Origin: Sphingobium sp. TKS
GTDB taxonomy: Bacteria; Pseudomonadota; Alphaproteobacteria; Sphingomonadales; Sphingomonadaceae
DNA: 64,000 bases
Direction: 5' to 3'
Assembly (NCBI RefSeq): GCF_001563265.1
Contig: NZ_CP005083.1
Coordinates: forward strand, 4,185,858 to 4,249,857
Shown here piece by piece: positions 7,838 through 17,272 of this stretch; within the stretch, counting starts at the first letter, position 1, and each line of letters begins with the position of its first letter. Both the position numbers and the translations under genes were made by a program. Below the pieces are notes generated by a model that had not been told where the DNA came from, made no database searches, and saw only the letters and a program-made list of their open reading frames with translations.

Positions 7838-8964
7838 GGCGAGATGGGCCGGGTCAGCGGGGAAGCGCGAAGGGGAGCGCGACGCGCATCGATCAGCTCC
7901 TGATAGAGGGAGAGGTGGGCCGTAGCGCAGTTTTCGATGGAAAAACGCCGGGCGGCTTGGAGAGCGCCCTGCGACAGCGCGGCATAATGAGCATCGTCGC
8001 AGAGCGTCTCCAGGATCGCCTCCGCCAGCGCGGCGGGATCGGAGGGCGGGACAAGCTGGCCGTTGACGCCCGGCATGACCATTTCGCGATTGCCCGCCAC
8101 CGCCGTCGCGACGATCGGCAGGCCGCTCATCGCCGCCTCGATCATCGCAATCGGAAAGCCTTCCCAGAGCGAGCAGTTCACGAACAGGTCCGCCTGCCGC
8201 ATCAGCGCATCAATATCGTCTCGCACACCCAGCAGTTCGACTGGCTCTCCCACGGCCTGCGCCCGAAGCTGGTCGAACTGGGGGCCCGCACCCGCGATGC
8301 AGATGCGGGCCGTGCGCCCCTGGGCCGTCAGCGCGTCGGACAATGGGCGGGCGGCGCGGAGCAGGGTCGGATAGTCCTTTTGTTCCGACACCGTCCCGAC
8401 GGCGAGGATCATCGGATCATGTCCGGCGGCAGAGCGGGGCTGTTGCGTCTGGAAACGGGCGCTGGCCGCGTTCAGGATCATGCGGATGGGCTTGCGCGCA
8501 TGGCCGCGCAACAGCGCCTCGCACTGATCGCTGATCGCGACATAGCTGTCGACAATGCGGTCGAAGAGGGCAAACGCCGCCGGAGGGAAGGAAAGGCGGC
8601 TGTTATGATGGGTCAGCACCACCGGCACGCCGGGCATGGCAAGCGCGAGAGGAAACAGTGCGCGGGCCGTATGGGCATGGATCACATCGGGCCGGATCGA
8701 TCGCAGCGCCCGGCGCAGAGCCAGCGCTCCCGCCAGCCAGTTGTTGCGGTTGACGAGGTTGAGGGAAAAGGCCTTCGCGCCACTCTGCCGAATGCGCGCC
8801 ATCATCGCCGTTTCGATGCCGGGCGCATTGCCGACCTGCGCCGCATCGCTGAGCGAAATGACGGTCGCTTCGTGCCCCGCCCCGGCAAAGGCTTCCGCCA
8901 GATTGCAGACCAGCATTTCGGCGCCGCCCGATGTGAAGCTGGTGATGATCGAACAGATGCGCAT
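7828..8964 (-). CDS. Glycosyltransferase family 4 (GT-B)
   Basis: 378 residues. The N-terminal domain begins with ITSFTSGGAEMLVCNLAEAF, the usual GT4 acceptor-side loop. VIHAHTARALFPLA follows. The C-terminal donor domain has ILAVGTVSEQKDYPTLL and the EX7E motif EGFPIAMIEA, then SGLPIVATAVAGN. It is a retaining transferase of the GT-B fold, cytoplasmic or membrane-associated, and should add one sugar to the lipid-linked EPS unit. Donor and linkage are unknown. One base separates it from the sulfotransferase upstream. Confidence 0.9.
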   Translation of the reverse strand: MRICSIITSFTSGGAEMLVCNLAEAFAGAGHEATVISLSDAAQVGNAPGIETAMMARIRQSGAKAFSLNLVNRNNWLAGALALRRALRSIRPDVIHAHTARALFPLALAMPGVPVVLTHHNSRLSFPPAAFALFDRIVDSYVAISDQCEALLRGHARKPIRMILNAASARFQTQQPRSAAGHDPMILAVGTVSEQKDYPTLLRAARPLSDALTAQGRTARICIAGAGPQFDQLRAQAVGEPVELLGVRDDIDALMRQADLFVNCSLWEGFPIAMIEAAMSGLPIVATAVAGNREMVMPGVNGQLVPPSDPAALAEAILETLCDDAHYAALSQGALQAARRFSIENCATAHLSLYQELIDARRAPLRASPLTRPISPCE

Positions 8965-8965
8965 G

Positions 8966-9829
8966 TTAGCGGGTCAGGTCGACACCGGTGGCGGCCAGCA
9001 GGGCAAGGGCGCGGGGCGACAGGTCGGAACGGCACCGCTCCAGCACCAGATCGGCCTGATCGGGGTTCAGCCACTCACCAAAGGCGCCCGCCTTGCCGCT
9101 GCGCATGCGCAGGCTCTGGTCGTCATTGCGGTCATAATCATGGCCGGGAATGCCGCCGCCGCGTTCCTTGTCGCGCATCCGGTCGAACTGGGCGGCGGCG
9201 ACGGCGCGGGCAAGGATATCGCCCTCAGGCTCGACGCCCAGAAAGGCGAGGATGCCCGCAACGGTGGCGAGCGGCTCGCTAAGCAGATGCTCATAGCTGA
9301 TCAGATGATGGGGCCGTCCCTCCAGCCCCGCCGACCAGCCGTTCAGATAGCCGGTCAGCGACGCCATTCCATATTTGGGTTCGTCCAGAAAGGCGGCCAT
9401 ATCGCCGGAGAAGCTCTTTTTATGGCGGGTCGCGTGGAAATAGGCGGACACGATCACGTCGCGGGGATCGCGGACCAGGAACAGCACCGGCCGGTCGAGG
9501 AACAGGCGATCACGATAGGGCAGATGGCTGACCAGGATCAACGGCAGCGCCGCAGCGCCGCTTCGTCCGACAAAGGCGTCGATGCCGCGCACCGGATCGC
9601 GGTCGAAATTGGGCAGGACGCGGAAGGTGCTGGTGAGATCGGGCGCGAATCCCAGCCGGGCGCTCTCCGCGAAATAGCAGGAGAGCAGATAACGCAGCCA
9701 GGTGCGCCCGCTCTTGGGATAGGACACCAGGAAGGCGTCGGCCCGCGCGGCGGCCAGGCGGAGATGCGGTTCATCCCGCAACCGCCGCCGCATCGCCCGC
9801 GCAAAGCCCTTCAACGACATCATGTTCAT
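8966..9829 (-). CDS. Sulfotransferase domain protein (first of three in the locus)
   Basis: 287 residues. The 5'-phosphosulfate loop is SYPKSGRTWLRYLLS, and the 3'-phosphate motif is LFLVRDPRDVIVSAYFHATR. Both bind the donor PAPS in sulfotransferases (family knowledge). The C-terminus has GEWLNPDQADLVLERC, like the GxWxxxxt region of eukaryotic-type enzymes. It probably sulfates a sugar or a lipid-linked intermediate in the cytoplasm. ATGA overlap with the upstream GT4 gene places it firmly in the EPS operon. Confidence 0.88.
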   Translation of the reverse strand: MNMMSLKGFARAMRRRLRDEPHLRLAAARADAFLVSYPKSGRTWLRYLLSCYFAESARLGFAPDLTSTFRVLPNFDRDPVRGIDAFVGRSGAAALPLILVSHLPYRDRLFLDRPVLFLVRDPRDVIVSAYFHATRHKKSFSGDMAAFLDEPKYGMASLTGYLNGWSAGLEGRPHHLISYEHLLSEPLATVAGILAFLGVEPEGDILARAVAAAQFDRMRDKERGGGIPGHDYDRNDDQSLRMRSGKAGAFGEWLNPDQADLVLERCRSDLSPRALALLAATGVDLTR

Positions 9830-10962
9830 GATCCTGCCCCCACGCGATGATGATCGAGAACGCCGGTGATGACCGACTGCCAGCGGGCGAGCACCTGATC
9901 ATGGCCGAACAGAGCCATCCGATTCTGCGCCTCGGTTCCCAAAGCCTCGCGCCGGGCTTCATCGGTGCAAAGGGAGAGGATCGCTTCCCCCAGCGCAGCC
10001 ACGTCGCCATTGGGCACCAGCAAGCCGCTTTTGCCATGCCCGATCATCTCGGCCGGACCCCATTGGCAGTCGAAGGCAATGACCGGAAGCCCAGCGCCCA
10101 TGGCTTCGCCCACGACGATGCCCCAGCCCTCGAAGCGCGACGACAGGACGAACAGGTCGGATTGGGGAATCCACTCACCCGGTTTCTCCGTCACGCCGGG
10201 CAGGCTGACCCGTCCCGTCAGGCTGAGGCGGTCGCGCTGGCGTTCCAGCGCCGCCCGCTCCGGCCCCTCGCCCCAGATCGCCAGCTTCCAGTCGGGGATA
10301 GCATGCGCAACGCGCGCGAAGGCGTCCAGCAGCAGGTCGAAGCCCTTTTGCGGCACCAGCCGTCCCACCGCGCCGATGGTGCGGCCATCGGGCCTGCGTT
10401 CCGCACCCATGATGGCGGGCGGCACGGGATTGGGAATGACCCAGCCCTTTACGTCCATGGCGCTCTTGAACCAGTCCATCGCCCCTTGCGTCATGGTGAT
10501 GAGGCCCGCGGCCCGCGGATAGGTCATCTGCCGCAACCGGTTCCAGACCGGCCCCACCGTCTGGAGCGCGGGATTGTTGCGTTCCGACACGATCACGGGA
10601 ATGCCGAGCGACCGGGCGGCAAGCACCGAAAGGATGTTGGTGCGCGTCAGGAAGCTCACCACCAGTTCGGGCCTTACCGCCTTCAGCGCTTGCCTCAGCA
10701 GCCTCTGTCGTCGCAGCATCGCCAGCGCGCCGGTCGCGGCGGCGCGGCGGCGTGACTTCATGCCCAGCTGGATGATCCGCACCTCCGGATGATAGGCATA
10801 GTAAGAGGGCGCCGACGGCTCCTCAAAGGCGATCAGCGTGATCGCCCAGCCCTGCGCCGCGAAATGGTTGCAAAGCAGGCTGACGATATGTTCCGATCCG
10901 CCCGCGCCCAGCCCCGGAAGGACGAACGCGAGCATGGGTGGCCTGGACGCTCTTACCAGCAT
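9826..10962 (-). CDS. Glycosyltransferase family 4, GalNAc-alpha-GalNAc-transferase-like
   Basis: 378 residues. LAFVLPGLGAGGSEHIVSLL is the N-terminal GT4 loop. VVSFLTRTNILSVLAARSL, VSERNNP, AVGRLVPQKGFDLLLDAF and the EX7E region FEGWGIVVGEAMGAGLPVIA follow. This pattern is close to AmsD/PglJ-type enzymes of exopolysaccharide and N-glycan pathways. The start at ATG 10962 has an AGGA upstream; a second ATG 9 codons later is possible. It is the first gene of the leftward unit ending at 5,230; a 143-base gap separates it from the barrel gene. Confidence 0.9.
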   Translation of the reverse strand: MLVRASRPPMLAFVLPGLGAGGSEHIVSLLCNHFAAQGWAITLIAFEEPSAPSYYAYHPEVRIIQLGMKSRRRAAATGALAMLRRQRLLRQALKAVRPELVVSFLTRTNILSVLAARSLGIPVIVSERNNPALQTVGPVWNRLRQMTYPRAAGLITMTQGAMDWFKSAMDVKGWVIPNPVPPAIMGAERRPDGRTIGAVGRLVPQKGFDLLLDAFARVAHAIPDWKLAIWGEGPERAALERQRDRLSLTGRVSLPGVTEKPGEWIPQSDLFVLSSRFEGWGIVVGEAMGAGLPVIAFDCQWGPAEMIGHGKSGLLVPNGDVAALGEAILSLCTDEARREALGTEAQNRMALFGHDQVLARWQSVITGVLDHHRVGAGS

Positions 10963-11105
10963 GGCGGCGGAGTCCTGTAATAATAATCACGCTGTTACGC
11001 GGGCCAGTGTCCTTGCCGGGGCAGCCCAAGTCCATTGCGCGAAGGGGTTAGGCGCTGCCTCTTTGGGTGGCGGCGTCAATTAAGCCGATATCAATAATGC
11101 CAGCC

Positions 11106-12326
11106 TCAATAATGGACGCGCAGTTCCAGCCCGATGCGGGTGCGGTCATAATCGTCCAGTGGGTCGGTGCTGTCGCGCTTGGAAAAGCGGGCTTGGGCCG
11201 CCAGCGCCATGCGGCGGTTGAGCGCATATTCCAGTTCCCCGGTCACGCCGTAGATCTTCTCCGTCAGGCCGGTGCCGAAATATTTGCTGCGGCGATAGAC
11301 CAGCCCAATCTCGCCGCGCAGATTGTGGCGTATTTCCTGGGCAACCCCCAGGCGTAAGCGCATGTCCTCCCGCGATTGCACGCCAGTCCGGTAGGTGGCG
11401 ACATTGCCGATGAAACCGTCCAGCGTGATCGCGGTGCGCGGCCGGGGAGCATAGACCAGCCCGACCTGCGCGGACAGGCGGGTGCGCGGCTCGATCCGCT
11501 TATCCTGGGGGTCGAAGCGATAGACGCCGATCGCCGCCTCCCCCCGGATCGTTCCGCCCGGATCTATCGCCACCCCCGCGCGCGCGCCATAGGTCTTCGA
11601 ATCCCGGTCGATTTCCCCCAGTTGCGGTGTGCGGCGAAAATCGCGCTTCGACGCGAATCCCTCGACGAAACCGTTCATCAGCGGCGACACGCGCAGCATG
11701 ACCCGCGCCAGCGCGCCAGCATTGTCGAGATCGCGGTTGTCGTCGATCGCCTTGGTATAGCGGAAGCGCGACGCCGTGCCCCTCACCATGAAGCCGAGGC
11801 GCGCACCCTGATGGGTATAAGCCAAATCCCCCTCCAGCGCATTCAATTCACGCGGGCCGATGGATGGCGCGCTATTGCCCTCCGGCTCGCCCCGATCCTC
11901 GATGATATGCTGCCAGCTTGCCGCCGCCGCCAGCTTGTCCGAAGCGGAAGGGGTCCAGTTGAGGACCGCCGCAACCTTGCCGCCTGCCGCATCCTCGCTG
12001 TCATATTGGAAATATTTGCGGAAATCCCCTTCGGCTCGGGCGTTGAGTTCGATCGCGCCGCCCTTGCGGTTGATCTCCACATAAGGGCGGAAGACGGCGC
12101 GGACATCATCCTTCTCGCCAAAGGCCTGGGCATAGATATTGCTGTCATATTCGATCCGCGCCGTGCCGCCGATCTCCACCGTCGCGCTGCCCAGCGTCAG
12201 GGGGGTGGGTATGAACAGCGCCTCGGGCGCATCGAGCGCCGTCGTGGGGGATTGCAGTTCCTGCGCCGAGACAGGCATGGCGAGGCCAAGCGCGAGAGCC
12301 GCGCCGCTCGAAACCAGACCGCGCAT
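11106..12326 (-). CDS. Outer-membrane beta-barrel protein of the EPS locus
   Basis: 406 residues. It begins with a signal peptide ending PVSAQ (about residue 22). Repeated amphipathic strands with aromatic girdles follow, and the terminal strand RIGLELRVHY ends in Tyr-like aromatic character, as in barrels recognised by BAM. The start ATG 12326 overlaps the stop of the Wza-like gene as TGATG and has GAGAAG 8 bases upstream; a GTG 3 codons earlier has no proper spacing. Similar barrels accompany GumB/Wza genes in sphingomonad EPS loci. A role in polymer exit or anchoring is inferred. Confidence 0.75.
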   Translation of the reverse strand: MRGLVSSGAALALGLAMPVSAQELQSPTTALDAPEALFIPTPLTLGSATVEIGGTARIEYDSNIYAQAFGEKDDVRAVFRPYVEINRKGGAIELNARAEGDFRKYFQYDSEDAAGGKVAAVLNWTPSASDKLAAAASWQHIIEDRGEPEGNSAPSIGPRELNALEGDLAYTHQGARLGFMVRGTASRFRYTKAIDDNRDLDNAGALARVMLRVSPLMNGFVEGFASKRDFRRTPQLGEIDRDSKTYGARAGVAIDPGGTIRGEAAIGVYRFDPQDKRIEPRTRLSAQVGLVYAPRPRTAITLDGFIGNVATYRTGVQSREDMRLRLGVAQEIRHNLRGEIGLVYRRSKYFGTGLTEKIYGVTGELEYALNRRMALAAQARFSKRDSTDPLDDYDRTRIGLELRVHY

Positions 12327-12901
12327 CAGAACCACTTCTCGTAGATGCGCACCGTGTCGCCCGGCTGGATCATGTCCCGCTCGCCCGCGCGGCCGACGAC
12401 TTGTCGGCCATCGACCATGCGGGTGATGGCGACGCTGCCCTGCTCCGCCCGGAAGGTATAACCGCCCGCGACGGACACAGCCGCCAGCACCGACATGCCC
12501 GCGCGATATTGATATTCGCCGGGGCTCTTCACTTCGCCCAGCACATAGAAGGGGCGCAGCTTCACCGGCTGGACGCTGACCGTGGGCGCGTTGAGCAACT
12601 GGCGTTGCGTCAGTTGCTGAGCGATATTGGCCTGCAATTCCGGCACCGTCTTGCCGCCCGCGTCAACATCGCCCAGCACCGGCAGGGAAATCTGGCCGCG
12701 ATCGTTGATCACATAGCTGCTGTTGCCCGGATCGGTGGCGCTGAGGCCCGGTATCGCCACCCGCACCTCATCGCCCGCGCCCAGCCGATAGGCGACGGTC
12801 GGTGCCGGCGGCAGGTTGGCGAGCCCGGAAAGCCCGCCCGAACAGGCCGTGGTCAGAGCAAAAAGGCCGAGGAAAAGACCATGATAAAGCCGTTTGCGCA
12901 T
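12326..12901 (-). CDS. Polysaccharide export lipoprotein (Wza/GumB type)
   Basis: 191 residues. The signal peptide ends in lipobox LTTAC (Cys about residue 20). The polysaccharide-export domain follows: YRLGAGDEVRVAIPG, ISLPVLGDVDAGGKTVPELQ. An SLBB-like region comes next: FYVLGEVKSPGEYQYRAGMSVL and AVSVAGGYTFRA. Wza/GumB proteins form the outer-membrane channel through which the polymer leaves, working with a Wzc-type protein (24,278-26,551). It is short, like GumB, and lacks the extra SLBB repeats of E. coli Wza. It is co-transcribed with the barrel gene. Confidence 0.9.
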   Translation of the reverse strand: MRKRLYHGLFLGLFALTTACSGGLSGLANLPPAPTVAYRLGAGDEVRVAIPGLSATDPGNSSYVINDRGQISLPVLGDVDAGGKTVPELQANIAQQLTQRQLLNAPTVSVQPVKLRPFYVLGEVKSPGEYQYRAGMSVLAAVSVAGGYTFRAEQGSVAITRMVDGRQVVGRAGERDMIQPGDTVRIYEKWF

Positions 12902-13051
12902 CTGCGTCCCCTCTCAATTGGATGAGCGGAAGTTTAAGCCCCTCGGCTGATTCAGGGGTGGGCAATAACGGGTCGGCGCCAGGCAAAAAGGGCGAGCGAG
13001 GCGACGCTTTGGGAGTGGTTCAAAGGAGGCGTCCGAGAGATTTCGGTGCCG

Positions 13052-13897
13052 TTAAGCCGCCAGCTGATGATCCTGTTTCCAATGGCCGAGATCCCGCCCG
13101 ATCAGATTCTCCAGATCGGCAATGTCCCGCGCATAATAGTCGACCATGCGCTGGCGCAATTCGGGGGGCAGCGGCGGATAGGCGATCTGCCGGGCGAACA
13201 CCCCACGCACCCGTTCGAAAACCGCATGACCGCGCAGGGGACGAACCGCTTCCTTCAGCGGAGCGAGCGCGGTGCGCACCGGCAAGGGCAGGAAACGTTC
13301 GCTGCTGTCGTTTCGCGGATCGGACCCCACCTGCGTCGAATAATGGCAGGGCGCGCCGATATGGTCGCTGACGATGGCGACGGTGGCTTCGGGCGCGGCC
13401 TTCACATCCTCGAACAGAATCACCTTGATCTGTTCCGCGTTGAAATGGTCGAGCCAGCGGCGCAAATGCTTCGCATAAAGGCCGTCTTCCAGAAAGCGCG
13501 GCTGGCCGCTCGGGCGACCGTCCAGATAATGCTCCGGCCCCCTGGTCACGGTGCCCCGGCGAAACAACATCTTGTAATCGGAATAGGCGCGGTCGACCGG
13601 GTTGCGCACCTGCACAACCAGCCGCGCCTTGGGCAAGGCAACGGCAAGACGCTCCGCAGCGTCCGGATGGGCGAGATAGTCGGCGGACTTTTCCCCCAGC
13701 ATCTGATCGGGCCGCGCCCCATCGAAGAAGCGCCGATAATGATCGAGGCCGAGATGATGATCCTGGCTGAAGAAATGCGGTTCCGGCGCGGGCAGGTAGA
13801 TGGCGGGATTGTCCTGAAGCTGGTTGTGAATCCAGGTCGTCGCGCCCTTGACGGCGCCGATGATGACGAAGTGCGGCAGGCGGTCGTTGGTCATCAT
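13052..13897 (-). CDS. Sulfotransferase domain protein (second of three)
   Basis: 281 residues from ATG 13897. AAGGGA sits 6 bases upstream, which makes this start better than the GTG at 13912. HFVIIGAVKGATTWIHNQL is the PAPS 5'-loop (Lys and Thr conserved). KARLVVQVRNPVDRAYSDY is the 3'-phosphate motif. A long PEPHFFSQDHH segment and LFEDVKAAPEATV are typical of heparan-sulfate N-deacetylase/sulfotransferase-like bacterial enzymes. It is downstream of the aminotransferase with no gap, so it may act on an amino-sugar (inference). Confidence 0.87.
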   Translation of the reverse strand: MMTNDRLPHFVIIGAVKGATTWIHNQLQDNPAIYLPAPEPHFFSQDHHLGLDHYRRFFDGARPDQMLGEKSADYLAHPDAAERLAVALPKARLVVQVRNPVDRAYSDYKMLFRRGTVTRGPEHYLDGRPSGQPRFLEDGLYAKHLRRWLDHFNAEQIKVILFEDVKAAPEATVAIVSDHIGAPCHYSTQVGSDPRNDSSERFLPLPVRTALAPLKEAVRPLRGHAVFERVRGVFARQIAYPPLPPELRQRMVDYYARDIADLENLIGRDLGHWKQDHQLAA

Positions 13898-13908
13898 GGC
13901 TTGTCCCT

Positions 13909-15132
13909 TCACGATTCCAGCTCAACCATCGCGATTTCAAGGCAGTTGGCGAGGCGGTGCATGTCCTCATCGTCGAGCAGATGGTCTACGGGGAAGGCGA
14001 TGCTGCGGCGCCCCAAATCCTGCGCCACGGGCAGCGAGCCGTCGCGGCGCACATCAAGTCCCACAAAGGCCGCCTCCCGCGTCATGTCGGAGCAGGAGCC
14101 GCTGCCGACCGGCATGCCCATACGCACCATCCGGTCGATGATCGGCGCTGCCTCGCTTTCGCCCAGCCGATCGGCGGCGATCGTGACATAGAGCCGGTAG
14201 AAGGCGTGGCCGACATGATCCGGAATCACCGGCACCTCCACGGCTGGATCGGCTTGCAGCAACCGCATCAGCAGTTCCGCATTGCGGCGACGGCGGGCCA
14301 GCCAACCGGGCAGCTTGGCGAGCTGCGCCCGGCCGATCGCGGCCTGCATTTCGGTCATCCGTCCGTTGCTGCCAAAGCTGTCGTGCAGATAGCGGAAGCC
14401 GCCGGTTGTGGCGGGGGCGAAGAATTTGTCCGGATTTTTGCCATGATCCTTATAGGCCCAGGCCCGCTTCCAATGCGCCTCATCGCGCAGCAGGAGCATG
14501 CCCCCTTCCCCGCCCGTCGACATGATCTTGTCGGTGCAGAAGGAAAAGGCGGCAGCATCACCGAAGCTGCCGGCCGGGCGGCCATGGAAGGTCGCCCCAT
14601 GCGCCTGCGCGCAATCCTCGACCAGCCAAAGCCCTTTTTCGTCAGCCAAATCCCGCAACGCATGCAGTTCGCAGGGCCATCCCGCGAGATGCACACACAG
14701 AATCGCGCGAGTGCGGCTAGTGAGCATCCGGCGGACAGATTCCGGCGCGATCGTGTTGCTGACGGGATCGATGTCGGCAAAGACCGGCGTTGCGCCGACT
14801 GCCACGATGCAGGCCGCACTGGCGAAGAAACTGCGCGAGGGCAGGATCACTTCATCCCCCGGCCCGATGCCCAAGGCCCGCAGCGCCAGTTCCAGCGCGA
14901 CCGTGCCATTGCTGACGGCGACGCCATGAGGCATGCCGCAGAAAGCAGCGAATTCCGCCTCGAACTGGCGGTTCTGTTCGCCATGGACCATCGAATTGAC
15001 CCGGCCACTCTCCAGCACGTGCATGACCGCCGCAATCTCATCCGCCTCATGCTGCGGCCAGCGCAGCGCGGGATGGTCGAGCGGGCTGAGGCGCGGAGGG
15101 AGGGCGGCTGGGGCAGGTACGGCTTGCATCAT
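13909..15132 (-). CDS. DegT/DnrJ/EryC1/StrS sugar aminotransferase
   Basis: 407 residues. It carries the sugar-aminotransferase signature: GVAVSNGTVALELALRALG, GDEVILPSRSFFASA, and VEDCAQAHGA. The PLP-binding Lys is in SFCTDKIMSTGGEGG. YRLYVTIAADRLGES is in the C-terminal part. It converts a keto-sugar nucleotide to an amino-sugar using glutamate. The adjacent CapD-type dehydratase (15,149-17,272) produces just such a 4-keto sugar, so the two may work in series. It is 16 bases from capD upstream and overlaps or abuts the sulfotransferase. Confidence 0.9.
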   Translation of the reverse strand: MMQAVPAPAALPPRLSPLDHPALRWPQHEADEIAAVMHVLESGRVNSMVHGEQNRQFEAEFAAFCGMPHGVAVSNGTVALELALRALGIGPGDEVILPSRSFFASAACIVAVGATPVFADIDPVSNTIAPESVRRMLTSRTRAILCVHLAGWPCELHALRDLADEKGLWLVEDCAQAHGATFHGRPAGSFGDAAAFSFCTDKIMSTGGEGGMLLLRDEAHWKRAWAYKDHGKNPDKFFAPATTGGFRYLHDSFGSNGRMTEMQAAIGRAQLAKLPGWLARRRRNAELLMRLLQADPAVEVPVIPDHVGHAFYRLYVTIAADRLGESEAAPIIDRMVRMGMPVGSGSCSDMTREAAFVGLDVRRDGSLPVAQDLGRRSIAFPVDHLLDDEDMHRLANCLEIAMVELES

Positions 15133-15148
15133 GATTCCCTCAAAAAAG

Positions 15149-17272
15149 TCAGGCGACGTCGCGCGGCAAATGGGTCTGCAAGGCAGCGGGAATCTCGGCG
15201 GGGTGCGGCATCATGAACAGCGTGTCGGCGCTTTCGGCCGCCAGACGCCGCAATATCTCCGCCCAGCGTGAGCTGGCCGAGGCAGCAACCATCTCATGGG
15301 CCAGCCGGATCAGCTCGTCCGAATCGCCCGCCGCGATCAGCCGGGCGAGCTGACCGAAGCCCTCCACCAGCATTTCCAGCGGAATGGGCGAGGGCATGGC
15401 CTCGAAAATGCCGGGAATGGCGCTTTCGATCTTGTCCTCACTGCTGTCGAACAGCTCCTCGAACAGCTTTTCGCCGGGGCGCAGGCCGATGAACCTGATC
15501 GGCACGTCGATGTCCGGGCGCAGCCCCGCCATGCGGATGACCCGGCGGGCGATCTCCACGATCTTCACCGGCTCGCCCATGTCGAGGACGAAGATGGTGC
15601 CGCGTTCCGAATCCGTCTCCAGCGCGCGGGCGCTGCTTTGGAGGATCAGCAGCACCGCCTCCTGCACCGTCATGAAGAAGCGTTCGATATCCGGATGGGT
15701 GACGGTCAGCGGTTTGCCGTTCGCCAGTTGCTGCTGGAACAGCGGGATCAGCGATCCGCTCGACCCCAGCACATTGCCGAAGCGCACGGTCAAGAAACGC
15801 GGGCTGTCCGGATCGCAACTGCCGATCAGGTCGAGCGCCTGACAATAGAGTTCGCCCAGCCGCTTGGTCGCGCCCATCAGGCCAACGGGGTTCACCGCCT
15901 TGTCGGTGGAGATCTGGATCATCGCCCGCGCCTCAAACTCGCAGACGGCATCGGCCACATTGCGGGTGCCCAACACGTTCGTATGCACCCCGGCACAGGG
16001 ATTGGCCTCCACCATCGGCACATGCTTGAGCGCGGCGGCGTGGAACACGATCTCCGGCCGCCGCCGCTCGAACACCTGCCAGAGCGCGGGACGCTGGCGG
16101 ATCGAGCAGAGTTCGGCGTGGAAGCGGACATGGGGGAATTTCTCCCGCGCCTCCATTTCGATCGCGTAGAGATTAAATTCGCTGTGATCGAGCAGCACAA
16201 TCTCGACCGGCGCATAATAAGCGAGCTGGCGCACCAGTTCGCCGCCGATCGTCCCCCCCGCCCCTGTCACCATGATCCGCGCGCCGGTGACGACGCGCTC
16301 CAGATAGCTGTGCTGGACCGTGATTTCCGGCCGCCCGAGCAGTTCGGCCAGCGGCATCTTCTCGATCGCCATGCGGTCGCCGTCCAGAGACTGAGCGCTG
16401 GTCCAGGGATTGCGGAAACGCGAGACGACCAGATTTTCCTGCTCCGCCAGGCTGGCGATGCGCAATATCTGCTGCCGGTCGAGCCGCTCGCTGCTTTCCT
16501 GCACCACCAGGCTGACCGGGCGCTTTCCCGCCCGGTCGAGGTCCGCGACGATCCGGGGCAGCATCTCCGGCGATCCCAATATCGGCAGGCCGCCGACCTG
16601 CAACCGCCGATCATGCCCATCGAAGGAAATGACGCCGACGATTTCCAGTCCCGAACCGGCATCGGTGGGGACTAGGTCCGCCATAACCCGCGCCCAGTCG
16701 AGCTCGCCCAACAGCAATATGCGGCGGCGGGCCTGCACGGTCCGGCGCAGGCGGGCGGAGCGGACATGTTTGAAGAACAGCCGGCGGAGCGCGCGCGCCG
16801 CCAGCAGCGCCGCGACGGTCAGCGGCACGTCAACCGTCAGGAAGACGGTCATCACGCCGCGCATCATCTTCTGCGGCGCGATCAGCCCGGCGGTCATCAT
16901 CCAGATGAGCCAACTGCTGGCGAGCAGGCTGACCGCCAGCGACAGCGCGTCCCCGATCGACAGGAAACGCCAGCTCTGCCGATAGGTGCCGATGACGAAC
17001 AGCACGGTCAGGTTGGCGCCGACGAACAGGCCCATGAACCATGGGTCGAACAGCGTCTGCGGCATGGGCAGGTCGGACAGGATCAGGCGCGAGAGCATGA
17101 AGCTGCCCAGCATGATCAGCGCGTCCAGCAACAGGATGATGGCCAGCCTGATCGCCTGGAATCGCGTCGCCCCCCCCGCCGCGAAAGCGCGGACGGCGGC
17201 ATCCAGTCGCAGGAGCGACGTCTGCGCGATGGCTTGCGTTCCGTCCTGCCCGGCTGGTGCGATATTCGGCAT
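15149..17272 (-). CDS. Membrane-bound nucleotide-sugar epimerase/4,6-dehydratase (CapD/WbpM/FlaA1 family)
   Basis: 707 residues. Four N-terminal membrane segments lie within about residues 35-160. A CoA-binding-like domain follows (RRRILLLGELDWARVMADL). The C-terminal SDR domain has GAGGTIGGELVRQL, FHAAALKHVPMVE, and the catalytic region ISTDKAVNPVGLMGATKR, where Met replaces Tyr as in WbpM/PglF. These enzymes make UDP-4-keto-6-deoxy-GlcNAc. GGAGA precedes the ATG. It heads a three-gene leftward unit (capD, aminotransferase, sulfotransferase) and is divergent from the glycosyltransferase at 17,645 across 372 bases. Confidence 0.92.
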   Translation of the reverse strand: MPNIAPAGQDGTQAIAQTSLLRLDAAVRAFAAGGATRFQAIRLAIILLLDALIMLGSFMLSRLILSDLPMPQTLFDPWFMGLFVGANLTVLFVIGTYRQSWRFLSIGDALSLAVSLLASSWLIWMMTAGLIAPQKMMRGVMTVFLTVDVPLTVAALLAARALRRLFFKHVRSARLRRTVQARRRILLLGELDWARVMADLVPTDAGSGLEIVGVISFDGHDRRLQVGGLPILGSPEMLPRIVADLDRAGKRPVSLVVQESSERLDRQQILRIASLAEQENLVVSRFRNPWTSAQSLDGDRMAIEKMPLAELLGRPEITVQHSYLERVVTGARIMVTGAGGTIGGELVRQLAYYAPVEIVLLDHSEFNLYAIEMEAREKFPHVRFHAELCSIRQRPALWQVFERRRPEIVFHAAALKHVPMVEANPCAGVHTNVLGTRNVADAVCEFEARAMIQISTDKAVNPVGLMGATKRLGELYCQALDLIGSCDPDSPRFLTVRFGNVLGSSGSLIPLFQQQLANGKPLTVTHPDIERFFMTVQEAVLLILQSSARALETDSERGTIFVLDMGEPVKIVEIARRVIRMAGLRPDIDVPIRFIGLRPGEKLFEELFDSSEDKIESAIPGIFEAMPSPIPLEMLVEGFGQLARLIAAGDSDELIRLAHEMVAASASSRWAEILRRLAAESADTLFMMPHPAEIPAALQTHLPRDVA

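Noticed and set aside
15296..16675. Plus-strand open frame of about 459 codons inside the CapD-type gene
   Set aside because: Antisense to a gene with complete motifs; composition (Arg, His, Gln) typical of a shadow frame.
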